The position numbers and the translations under genes are program-made. A DNA stretch of 5,686 nucleotides from Pseudomonadota bacterium (lineage in GTDB: Bacteria > Pseudomonadota > Alphaproteobacteria > Rhizobiales > Devosiaceae), in assembly GCA_023433985.1 (NCBI GenBank), contig JAEYTN010000123.1, positions 1-5,686 of the forward strand, given 5' to 3'. Shown here in pieces: positions 1 through 5,686 of this stretch. The first letter of the stretch is position 1; each line of letters begins with the position of its first letter. The notes under the pieces were generated by a model, which was not told the DNA's origin, did not search any database, and saw only the letters and a program-made list of their open reading frames with translations.

Positions 1-2363
1 AGCGGGAACAGCGCCAGCAGCACTGTGAACTGCGTCAGCGACGTGCGCACGATGGTCTGGTTGATCGAGAGGTTGATGATCTCCCTCAGCGGCAGCTTCT
101 TGTATTTTCGGAGGTTCTCGCGAACGCGGTCGGAAATCACCACCGTCTCGTTCAGCGACAGGCCGACCAGCGTCAGCACTGCCGCGATCGAACTGAGGTT
201 GAACTCCAGTCCGGTTAGCGAGAACAGCCCCACCGTCATGATCACGTCGTGCGACGTCGTCACCACCGCCGCGACGCCGAACTGCCACTCGAAGCGGAAC
301 CACAGGTAGATCAGGATGGCGCCGAGCGACACGAGGACGGCGATAGTGCCGTGCAGGGCGAGCTCGCCCGACACCGTGCCGGACACGGCCTCGGTGCGTC
401 GCACGTCGTAGTCCTCGGTGGCGAGGGTCTGGGTGACCTTCTGCACCGCGACCTGTTGCTCGGCGTCGCCGCCCGGCTGCAGCTGGATGCGGACCAGCAG
501 GTCCTGCGGCGTGCCGAAGCTCTGCACCTGCACTTCGCCCAGGCCTAGCGGCTCGAGCAGTTCGCGCACAACGGCAGGATCGGCATCACCCTCGGTCGTA
601 TGCTGCACCTCGAGCGCCGAGCCGCCGATGAAGTCGATGCCGAGGTTGAAGCCCTTGGTGAACGCCAGCCCGATGGCGCCGACCGTGAGCAGGATCGAGA
701 CGACGATCGCCACGCGCGACATCTTCATGAAGTCGATCTTGGTGCCGTCAGGAATGAACCGGAAGTGCTGGATCTTCACGTCCTTCGGCCGCTTCCAGCG
801 ATACCAGAGCGAAATGAAGAGCCGGGTGACGGTATAGGCGGTGAACAGCGAGGTCAGGATGCCGAGCGCTAGCGTCACCGCGAAGCCCTGGATCGGGCCC
901 GAGCCCAGGAAGTAGAGCACGATCGCCGCGATCAGCTGCGTCAGGTGCGAGTCGATGATGGTGCCCCACGCCCGGTGGAAGCCCGCATCGAGCGAAGCCA
1001 GGAGGCTCTTGCCCGCCCGGCGCTCCTCGCGCATGCGCTCATAGATCAGCACGTTGGCGTCCACCGCCACGCCGATGGTGAGCACGATACCAGCAATGCC
1101 CGGCAGCGTCAGCGTCGCCCCCAGCGCCGACAGTGACCCCAAGATCAGCACGATATTGAGCACCAGGGCCACGTTTGCGAACACGCCGAACAGGCCGTAG
1201 GCGATAACCATGAAGGCCAGCACCAGCACCGAGGCCACGACGCCCGCCGTGATGCCGGCGCGGATCGAGTCGGCGCCAAGGCTCGGACCGACCGAGCGTT
1301 CCTCCACCACGTCCAGCGTCGCCGGCAGCGCACCGGCCCGCAGCAGCACAGCGAGGTCGTTGGCGCTCTGCGGCGTGAAGCTGCCCGAAATCTGGCCCGA
1401 GCCGCCGGTGATCGGCTGCTGGATCACCGGAGCGGTGATCACCTGGTTATCGAGCACGATGGCGAAGCGCTTGCCCACATTGGCCGAGGTGACCTGGCCG
1501 AAGGTGATGGCGCCGCGCGTATCGAACTGGAAGCTCACCACGGAGCGGCCGGTCTGCTGGTCGAAGGCGGGCTGCGCGTTGGTCAGCGACTCGCCGCCCA
1601 GCTCGATGTTCTCGTTGAGCAGCTCCGGCTGCTCGCCGGGCGCACCCGGCACGATGAAATAGCCCGAGGGCACGCCCTGCGCGTCCGCCTGCGCCGCCGA
1701 CATGGTGGGGTGCACGAGGTGGAACGTGAGGCGGGCCGTCTTCGAGATCAGCTCCTTCAGGCGCGCCGAGTCATCAAAGCCCGGCACCTGCACCAGCACG
1801 CGGTTCTCGCCCTGCCGCTGGATCGTCGGCTCGGTCGTGCCGACGGCGTCGACGCGGTTGCGGATCACCTCCATCGACTGTGCGACAAGTGCCGACATGC
1901 GCGCCGTCACGCCCTCGGGCGTCAGCGTCACCACGATCCTGCCTTCCGGCGATTCCGAGAAGGCGAGCTCCGGCGTGCCCGCAACGCCGAAATTGGCGGC
2001 GATGTTGTTCTGCAGCTTCTGCACGGCCGCCATGGCCGTGGCCTTCTGCGCCGGGTCGGTCAGCTCCACGCTGATCGAATCCGGCCCGGCCGTGATCAGG
2101 TTGCCGATGCCCCCGTTCGTCAGCGTCGTCCGGACGTCGCGGCGCAGGCTCTTGATCCGCTCGGTGACGATGGAGTCGCGGTTCACCTGCAGCAGCAGGT
2201 GCGAGCCGCCCTGCAGGTCGAGGCCGAGCACCATCGTCTGCTTGGGCAGCACGCCGGGCCAGACGTTCAGCACATCCTTGGGCAGGAAGCTCGGGATCGT
2301 GAACAGGATGCCGAGCACCGACACGAGGATGATGATGGCTGTCCGAAGCGGCGAGAACTGCAT
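1..2363 (-). CDS. secDF: Fused protein translocase subunit SecDF (3' end beyond window)
   Basis: Inner-membrane Sec accessory subunit that uses the proton gradient to help pull secreted proteins through SecYEG. The frame is open from the ATG at 2363 to the left edge, about 787 codons, with no stop between the SecD and SecF parts. SecD: a membrane segment at residues about 7-24, DLQGG at 49-53, the RNRVDAVGTTEPTIQRQG block near 168-185, EERSVGPSLGADSI near 354-367, then membrane helices with GVAVDAN at 431-437 (D435 is the conserved membrane aspartate). A short linker near 517-535 leads into SecF: IPDGTKIDF, a membrane segment near 549-566, GIDFIGG near 575-581, and LSLNETVVISDRVREN with N738 and E739. 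The last SecF helix or helices are cut off. An in-frame TAA at 2375-2373 makes this ATG the first possible ATG start; an AAGGA lies 14 nt upstream, a rather long spacing. It follows yajC with no clear terminator between, so cotranscription is inferred. Confidence 0.96.
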   Translation of the reverse strand, partial: MQFSPLRTAIIILVSVLGILFTIPSFLPKDVLNVWPGVLPKQTMVLGLDLQGGSHLLLQVNRDSIVTERIKSLRRDVRTTLTNGGIGNLITAGPDSISVELTDPAQKATAMAAVQKLQNNIAANFGVAGTPELAFSESPEGRIVVTLTPEGVTARMSALVAQSMEVIRNRVDAVGTTEPTIQRQGENRVLVQVPGFDDSARLKELISKTARLTFHLVHPTMSAAQADAQGVPSGYFIVPGAPGEQPELLNENIELGGESLTNAQPAFDQQTGRSVVSFQFDTRGAITFGQVTSANVGKRFAIVLDNQVITAPVIQQPITGGSGQISGSFTPQSANDLAVLLRAGALPATLDVVEERSVGPSLGADSIRAGITAGVVASVLVLAFMVIAYGLFGVFANVALVLNIVLILGSLSALGATLTLPGIAGIVLTIGVAVDANVLIYERMREERRAGKSLLASLDAGFHRAWGTIIDSHLTQLIAAIVLYFLGSGPIQGFAVTLALGILTSLFTAYTVTRLFISLWYRWKRPKDVKIQHFRFIPDGTKIDFMKMSRVAIVVSILLTVGAIGLAFTKGFNLGIDFIGGSALEVQHTTEGDADPAVVRELLEPLGLGEVQVQSFGTPQDLLVRIQLQPGGDAEQQVAVQKVTQTLATEDYDVRRTEAVSGTVSGELALHGTIAVLVSLGAILIYLWFRFEWQFGVAAVVTTSHDVIMTVGLFSLTGLEFNLSSIAAVLTLVGLSLNETVVISDRVRENLRKYKKLPLREIINLSINQTIVRTSLTQFTVLLALFP

Positions 2364-2384
2364 GGCCTGGCTTTACGTCCTTGC

Positions 2385-2399
2385 TGCCCCAATGGGGCA
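2385..2399 (-). other. Small hairpin just upstream of secDF
   Basis: The inverted repeat TGCCCC / GGGGCA has a 3-nt loop (2385-2390 with 2394-2399). In the yajC-secDF transcript it ends a few bases before the AAGGA (2382-2378) that is the best candidate ribosome site of secDF, so it could affect access of ribosomes. There is no U-run, so it is not an intrinsic terminator. A function is inference only. Confidence 0.4.
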
Positions 2400-2400
2400 A

Positions 2401-2420
2401 CGGCGCCTTGCCGGGCGCCG
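2401..2420 (-). other. GC-rich hairpin, middle of the yajC-secDF gap
   Basis: A perfect 7-bp stem CGGCGCC / GGCGCCG (2401-2407 with 2414-2420) closes a 6-nt loop. It is the second of three consecutive stem-loops between yajC and secDF. No U-tract follows on either strand. It may be an mRNA stability or processing element; its role is unknown. Confidence 0.45.
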
Positions 2421-2441
2421 CGAGTGGTTCAGATAAACGTG

Positions 2442-2463
2442 CGGCCGGCGATGAGGCCGGCCG
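2442..2463 (-). other. GC-rich hairpin after yajC
   Basis: A perfect 8-bp stem CGGCCGGC / GCCGGCCG (2442-2449 with 2456-2463) closes a 6-nt loop and starts 18 nt past the yajC stop codon. On the minus strand it is followed by GCACGTTTATC, only three U residues in a row, so it is at best a weak or partial terminator. It could lower secDF expression relative to yajC or protect the yajC 3' end; both are inference. Confidence 0.5.
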
Positions 2464-2481
2464 TCGTCGGAATTAAGGCGT

Positions 2482-2838
2482 TCACGCAGCCTTGTTGTCG
2501 TTCACCGGGGTCGATTTCGACCGGACGTCGGTGATGCCCGAGCGGGCGATCTTTACGCGGGTGCCCTGCGCAATCTCGACCTCGAGGTCTTCGCCGTCCA
2601 CGGCCTTGGTCACCTTGCCGATGAGACCGCCGGTGGTGACCACCGTGTCGCCCCGGCTGATCGCAGACAGCATGGCCTGGTGCGCCTTCATGCGCTTCTG
2701 CTGCGGGCGGAAGATGAGGAGCCAGAAGATCACCACCAGCAGCAGGATCGGGGCGAACTGGATCAGCAGGTCGCCGGCGCCCATGCCGGCGGCGGGAGCG
2801 CCACCTGCTGCCTGCGCGAATGCGGGGGTGATGAACAT
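2482..2838 (-). CDS. yajC: Preprotein translocase subunit YajC
   Basis: Small single-pass inner-membrane protein that associates with SecDF in the holo-translocon. The 118 residues have a short N-terminus rich in Ala and Gly (MFITPAFAQ), one membrane segment at about 23-43, the family hallmark FRPQQKRMK at 43-51, and a soluble domain with GDTVVTTGGLIGKV (63-76) and EIAQGTRVKI (88-97). Length is typical of the family. The ATG at 2838 is chosen because AAGGAG (2853-2848) lies 9 nt upstream and the family normally starts this way. The frame stays open upstream to an ATG at 2994, but those 52 residues look random and would begin upstream of the likely promoter. It is the first gene of the yajC-secDF unit. 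Confidence 0.97.
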   Translation of the reverse strand: MFITPAFAQAAGGAPAAGMGAGDLLIQFAPILLLVVIFWLLIFRPQQKRMKAHQAMLSAISRGDTVVTTGGLIGKVTKAVDGEDLEVEIAQGTRVKIARSGITDVRSKSTPVNDNKAA

Positions 2839-2847
2839 TGAGAAGTG

Positions 2848-2853
2848 CTCCTT
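2848..2853 (-). promoter_or_regulatory. Ribosome binding site of yajC
   Basis: AAGGAG on the minus strand with a 9-nt spacer to the ATG at 2838. It decides the start of yajC against the longer in-frame reading from 2994. Confidence 0.8.
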
Positions 2854-2872
2854 GCGATTGCGGCTGCGGCGT

Positions 2873-2912
2873 CGGAAAGCCGGCGATTGAGCCCATATAG
2901 GGCGGGTTTCCG
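2873..2912 (-). other. Nested inverted repeat in the yajC leader
   Basis: An outer arm pair CGGAAA / TTTCCG (2873-2878 with 2907-2912) encloses an inner stem GCCC-ATATA-GGGC (2891-2903). If transcription begins near 2940, this lies in the untranslated leader of yajC, about 20 nt before its ribosome site. The stems are short and separated by unpaired bases, so the fold is tentative. It resembles no riboswitch class that I recognise. Confidence 0.3.
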
Positions 2913-2946
2913 GCGTTGGGCAGTCCCATCCGGCAAAATCGGGCGG

Positions 2947-2974
2947 AATATAGTGGCGGGACGTAGGATTGCAA
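2947..2974 (-). promoter_or_regulatory. Sigma70-like promoter for yajC-secDF
   Basis: On the minus strand, TTGCAA (2974-2969) is followed after 16 bp by TATATT (2952-2947). Both hexamers are close to the TTGACA/TATAAT consensus and stand out in GC-rich DNA. Transcription would begin near 2940, giving a leader of about 100 nt before yajC. I see no equally good promoter for the divergent plus-strand ATPase gene; TATAGT at 2949-2954 could be its -10, but no matching -35 lies at the right distance. Confidence 0.6.
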
Positions 2975-3026
2975 AGCCTTTCCGGCTGCGCCACAACACC
3001 CGCCCGAACGAGGTTTCAAGCCCTTG

Positions 3027-3902
3027 ATGACTGAAGAACAATCGGCCGCCATCGCGGCTGCGCTCGCACGTATCGCCGACTCGCTGGAAGCGCTTGCCCC
3101 CTCCCGCAAGCCCCCGGCGCCCGTGCTGAGCGACGCCGACGCCTACCACTGGGATGCCGCCGCCAGCCTGCTGATGCCGGTGCGCAAGGTTTCGCGTGTC
3201 CCGCTCGACCTGTTGCGCGGCATCGACGACGTGCGCGACATCCTGCTCAACAACACCCTGCAGTTCGCCCGTGGCTATGCCGCCAACAACGCCCTGCTCT
3301 GGGGCGCCAAGGGCATGGGCAAGAGCTCGGTGGTCAAGGCCGTGCACGCCCACGTCAACGCGCTCGGCGATCCTGCCATCAAGCGGTTGGTCCTCATCGA
3401 GATCGCTCGCGAGGACATCGAGGGGCTGCCGAGGCTCATGCGCCTCATCGCCAACGAGGACGCGCGCTTCATCGTGTTCTGCGACGACCTGAGCTTCGAC
3501 AAGGACGAGACCAGCTACAAGTCGCTGAAGACCATTCTCGATGGCGGCCTCGAGGGCCGTCCCGCGAACGTCATCTTCTACGCCACCTCGAATCGCCGCC
3601 ACCTGATGCCGCGCGACATGGTGGAGAACGAGCGCGCCACGGCGATTTCGCCCGGCGAGGCCGTGGACGAGAAAGTTTCGCTCTCCGATCGCTTCGGCCT
3701 CTGGCTCGGCTTCCACAACTGCGACCAGCCGACCTTCCTCGCCATGATCCGCGGCTACTGCGACGAATATGGGCTCACGGTCGACGACGAGACGTTGCGC
3801 GCCCGCGCCGTCGAGTGGTCGATGACCCGCGGCGCCCGCTCGGGTCGCGTCGCCATCCAGTTCGTCCGCGCCCTCGCCGGTGAGCAGGGCAAGGCCATCT
3901 GA
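3027..3902 (+). CDS. DUF815-family P-loop ATPase (AAA-like)
   Basis: Predicted cytoplasmic ATPase of 291 residues; the physiological role of the family is not established as far as I know. After a predicted helical N-terminus come the Walker A motif GAKGMGKS at 93-100, Walker B in RFIVFCDDLSFD at 147-158 (acidic pair D153-D154), a sensor-1-like YATSNRRHL at 185-193 (N189), the family signature VSLSDRFGLWLGF at 217-229, and a C-terminal RSGRVAIQFV at 271-280 resembling sensor 2. There is no signal peptide or membrane segment. The ATG at 3027 is preferred; a TTG at 3024 directly before it would add one residue, and GAGG at 3010-3013 would serve either. The gene is divergent from yajC and lies 20 bp before the epimerase-like gene, so these two are probably cotranscribed. 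Family assignment is firm; function is open. Confidence 0.9.
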   Translation: MTEEQSAAIAAALARIADSLEALAPSRKPPAPVLSDADAYHWDAAASLLMPVRKVSRVPLDLLRGIDDVRDILLNNTLQFARGYAANNALLWGAKGMGKSSVVKAVHAHVNALGDPAIKRLVLIEIAREDIEGLPRLMRLIANEDARFIVFCDDLSFDKDETSYKSLKTILDGGLEGRPANVIFYATSNRRHLMPRDMVENERATAISPGEAVDEKVSLSDRFGLWLGFHNCDQPTFLAMIRGYCDEYGLTVDDETLRARAVEWSMTRGARSGRVAIQFVRALAGEQGKAI

Positions 3903-3911
3903 CTACCCCAA

Positions 3912-3917
3912 GGGAGA
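3912..3917 (+). promoter_or_regulatory. Ribosome binding site of the epimerase-like gene
   Basis: GGGAGA lies 5 nt before the ATG at 3923, inside the 20-bp gap after the ATPase stop codon. It supports both the chosen start and translation from a shared mRNA. Confidence 0.65.
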
Positions 3918-3922
3918 ATTCT

Positions 3923-4900
3923 ATGCAGTCGCACCAGCTCCGCTGGTCGCATGGCGAGGCGACGGTCGTAACCACTGCGGCCACCGTCACCGACCTGACC
4001 TTCAGCCTGCCCAACGGCCCGTTCAAGCCATTCGCCCGTGCCCCCTGGGTCGGTACCGTCGACGATCCGTCGGTCACCGGTCACCTGCGCGTGCTGAGCG
4101 GCGATTTCGTCGGCCTGCCCTTCGGCACGGGCGGCCGCACAGCGCCCAACCTGCCCGAATGGTCGAGCCTGATGACGCAGGAGCCAAGCGGCACCATCCA
4201 CGGCCCTGCCGCGCATTACGACTGGACGATCGTCCGGGGCGACGAGCGATCGGTGACCCTGTCGCTCGACTACGAGCCGCATTCGGCCGTGCGCAAGGTG
4301 GAGCGCGTCGTCTCTGCCCGCGAGGGCGAGACTGCCATCGACTTCGTCCTCCGCATCCACGCCCGGCACAAGGCGCCGATCTCCGTCGGCCTCCATCCCA
4401 ACTTCCGCCTCCCGACCGAGCCCGGCCGGCTCGAGCTGAAGCTGGGTTTCCAGTTCGGCCTCACCCATCCCGGACAGACTGCCGCGGGCGACAGCCAGGA
4501 GTTCTCGAGCCTCAGCGAGGTGCCGAGCGACGGCGGCCGCGTCGACATGGCCCACCTGCCGCTCTCGCCGCGCACCGACAAGAACGTGCAGCTCTGCGGC
4601 GTCACCACGCCGCTCACTGGCATCTATCTCGACGAGGGAGTGGGCTTCGAGCTGGACTGGAGCCGCGACCTGCTGCCCACGCTGATGATGTGGCACACCG
4701 ATGGCGGGATTGGCGGCGAGCCCTGGAACAACCAGTTTCGCGGCATCGGCCTCGAACCCCTCGCCTCCGCCTTCGACCTCCACACGGACGTCTCCACCGG
4801 CCCGAACCCGATCAACAAGCGCGGCGTGAAGACCTGGGTCGACATCGATCCGGCGCAACCGCTGGAGATCCGGCACTCGGTGCGCGGCTTCACGGCCTGA
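3923..4900 (+). CDS. Aldose 1-epimerase-like protein (galactose mutarotase fold)
   Basis: Likely cytoplasmic beta-sandwich protein of 325 residues, close to the usual length of aldose 1-epimerases, which interconvert alpha and beta anomers of sugars. Visible family-like features in order: SGDFVGLPFGTGGR (59-72), HGPAAHYDW (93-101), GLHPNF (156-161) and WNNQFRGIGLEP (268-279). H93, H158 and E278 are the best candidates for the two active-site histidines and the general-base glutamate; this alignment is by eye. The classical HGxxR pattern is changed to HGPAA, and no sugar-operon genes are nearby, so the substrate may not be galactose or glucose. There is no signal peptide. It sits 20 bp behind the ATPase gene and ends before a strong terminator. 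A non-catalytic sugar-binding protein of the same fold is the main alternative. Confidence 0.8.
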   Translation: MQSHQLRWSHGEATVVTTAATVTDLTFSLPNGPFKPFARAPWVGTVDDPSVTGHLRVLSGDFVGLPFGTGGRTAPNLPEWSSLMTQEPSGTIHGPAAHYDWTIVRGDERSVTLSLDYEPHSAVRKVERVVSAREGETAIDFVLRIHARHKAPISVGLHPNFRLPTEPGRLELKLGFQFGLTHPGQTAAGDSQEFSSLSEVPSDGGRVDMAHLPLSPRTDKNVQLCGVTTPLTGIYLDEGVGFELDWSRDLLPTLMMWHTDGGIGGEPWNNQFRGIGLEPLASAFDLHTDVSTGPNPINKRGVKTWVDIDPAQPLEIRHSVRGFTA

Positions 4901-4927
4901 CGCGAGCGCCTGCCAGGTGCACAAACG

Positions 4928-4953
4928 AAAGGCCCCGGAAAACCGGGGCCTTT
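4928..4953. terminator. Bidirectional intrinsic terminator
   Basis: A perfect 11-bp stem AAAGGCCCCGG / CCGGGGCCTTT with an AAAA loop (4928-4938 and 4943-4953). The plus strand reads into TTTTC and the minus strand into TTTCGTTTG, so it can end transcription from both sides. It lies 27 bp after the epimerase-like stop codon and 18 bp after the stop of the convergent LysM/LytM gene. Confidence 0.9.
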
Positions 4954-4971
4954 TCAGTTCTGCGGTACCGA

Positions 4972-5686
4972 TCAGCTGGCGAGCAGCGGCAGCGGATCGA
5001 CCGGAGTGGCGCCCTTGCGCAGCTCGAAGTGCAGCTGGGGCTTCGACACCGAGCCGGTCTTGCCGGCGGAGCCGATATTGTCGCCGCGGTTCACGACGGT
5101 ACCCTTCGCCACGTTCATCTGCTGCAGGTGGGCATAGGCCGACACGTACCCATTCGGGTGGCGGATCAGGATCAGGTTGCCATAACCCTCCACGCCCGAA
5201 CCGGCATAGATCACCTGGCCGTTCTCGGCGGCGCGAACCGCGGCACCCTCGGGCGCCTCGATATTGATGCCGGTACCCTTCGAGTTGGCGAAATCGGTGA
5301 TCACCCGCCCCGAAATCGGCCAGCGGAACTTGTCGGCGCCGGACAGCACCGGCTCGCTCTTGGGCTGCTCGAGCGGCTTAGCAGCGGCAACCGGAGCCGG
5401 GCCAGCGTCGGAAACCGGAGCCAGCGGCTTCACGGTGTCGGCCGGGGTCTTGGGCTGCGGGTCGAGCGCGGCAACCGCAACGGGCTTTGCCAGTGGCTGC
5501 TCTGCGGGCGCCAGCGTTTCCACTGCCTGCGAAGCGCTCGGCTTCGGCCCGAGGGCGGCCAGCGTCGAGGCCTTGCCGGGGATCACGATCTTCTGGCCGA
5601 CATAGATCTTGTCAGGCGACGAGAAGCCGTTCGCCTGGATGATCGCCTGCGCCGTCACGTTGTAGCGGCGGGCGACGGTGTAGAGG
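4972..5686 (-). CDS. LysM and degenerate LytM (M23) protein, NlpD/DipM-like (5' end beyond window)
   Basis: Likely periplasmic or lipoprotein wall factor. The visible C-terminal 237 residues hold the end of a LysM peptidoglycan-binding domain (1-37, from LYTVARRYN to YVGQKIVIPG), a Pro/Ala/Lys-rich linker (about 39-119), and a LytM/M23 domain (about 120-237) with GYGNLILIRHPNGY, AYAHL (H186) and QLHFEL (H219). The catalytic HxxxD motif is replaced by GTGIN (G137, N141), and the first His of the HxH motif is Q217. Three of five key positions are therefore lost, as in E. coli NlpD, whose LytM domain activates amidases instead of cutting peptidoglycan. An amidase-activator role in cell separation is inferred. 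The frame is open to the right edge; the GTG at 5658 lies inside the LysM domain and is not the start. A signal sequence or further LysM copies cannot be seen. Neighbouring surE/pcm genes, common beside nlpD, may lie to the right. Confidence 0.9.
   Translation of the reverse strand, partial: LYTVARRYNVTAQAIIQANGFSSPDKIYVGQKIVIPGKASTLAALGPKPSASQAVETLAPAEQPLAKPVAVAALDPQPKTPADTVKPLAPVSDAGPAPVAAAKPLEQPKSEPVLSGADKFRWPISGRVITDFANSKGTGINIEAPEGAAVRAAENGQVIYAGSGVEGYGNLILIRHPNGYVSAYAHLQQMNVAKGTVVNRGDNIGSAGKTGSVSKPQLHFELRKGATPVDPLPLLAS

Noticed and set aside
2442..2463. Intrinsic terminator between yajC and secDF.
   Set aside because: The stem is good, but only three U residues in a row follow, and those not directly after the stem; full termination would cut secDF off from its only visible promoter.
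2429..2486. A GTG-started 18-codon minus-strand frame overlapping the yajC stop, considered as an arrest peptide controlling secDF (alphaproteobacteria are known to use such peptides near Sec genes).
   Set aside because: It is too short, has no membrane or signal segment, no RAPP-like arrest motif and no ribosome site. I found no better candidate in the yajC leader.
1702..2534. Two long plus-strand frames (1702-2436 and 1710-2534) opposite secDF.
   Set aside because: They have no domain-like sequence, and the minus-strand SecD frame is conserved throughout. They are shadows.
2482..2994. A longer 170-residue yajC starting at 2994.
   Set aside because: The extra 52 residues do not resemble YajC and begin upstream of the -35/-10 elements. 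The ATG at 2838 has a strong ribosome site and the normal family N-terminus.
2763..3716. A 317-codon minus-strand open frame opposite the ATPase gene, running through the divergent spacer into yajC.
   Set aside because: It crosses the likely yajC promoter and overlaps yajC in another frame, while the ATPase reading has Walker A and B and DUF815 signatures.
3755..4924. A 389-codon minus-strand open frame opposite the epimerase-like gene, longer than the gene itself.
   Set aside because: Its protein is low-complexity Arg/Ala/Gly/Val-rich with no recognisable domain, and it has no ribosome site. The plus-strand frame shows clear family motifs and a good ribosome site. This is the usual antisense shadow in GC-rich DNA.

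Overview
The window is GC-rich chromosomal DNA with strong G/C bias at third codon positions. Gene content and protein sequences point to an alphaproteobacterium, most likely of the order Hyphomicrobiales (Rhizobiales); a Devosia-like genus would fit, but that is only an impression. The grounds are a SecD-SecF fusion read as one polypeptide, a short YajC opening with MFITPAFAQ, a DUF815-type ATPase, and a LysM plus degenerate LytM protein of NlpD/DipM type close to the Sec genes.

Layout. Positions 1-2363 (minus strand) hold a SecDF fusion whose C-terminal end runs off the left edge. A 118-bp gap with three small hairpins separates it from yajC (2838-2482, minus), which lies upstream in the same transcript. 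A good sigma70-like promoter (about 2974-2947, minus) drives yajC-secDF with a leader of roughly 100 nt. Reading the other way from this divergent spacer are a DUF815-family P-loop ATPase (3027-3902, plus) and, 20 bp later, an aldose 1-epimerase-like protein (3923-4900, plus), probably one operon. A strong bidirectional hairpin terminator (4928-4953) separates them from the convergent LysM/LytM gene (4972 to beyond 5686, minus), whose N-terminus lies outside the window.

How it works together. YajC and SecDF are the accessory part of the Sec translocon and act in the inner membrane to help pull proteins into the periplasm. The LysM/LytM protein would act in the periplasm at the septum or wall and has lost most of the zinc and catalytic residues, so it is probably an amidase regulator rather than a hydrolase. 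The ATPase and the epimerase-like protein have no role that the sequence proves.

This is mostly a housekeeping region. I see no mobile element, CRISPR array, tRNA or rRNA, and no convincing new system. The best second-look items are the hairpin cluster between yajC and secDF, the degenerate LytM active site, and the ATPase/epimerase pair of unknown purpose.
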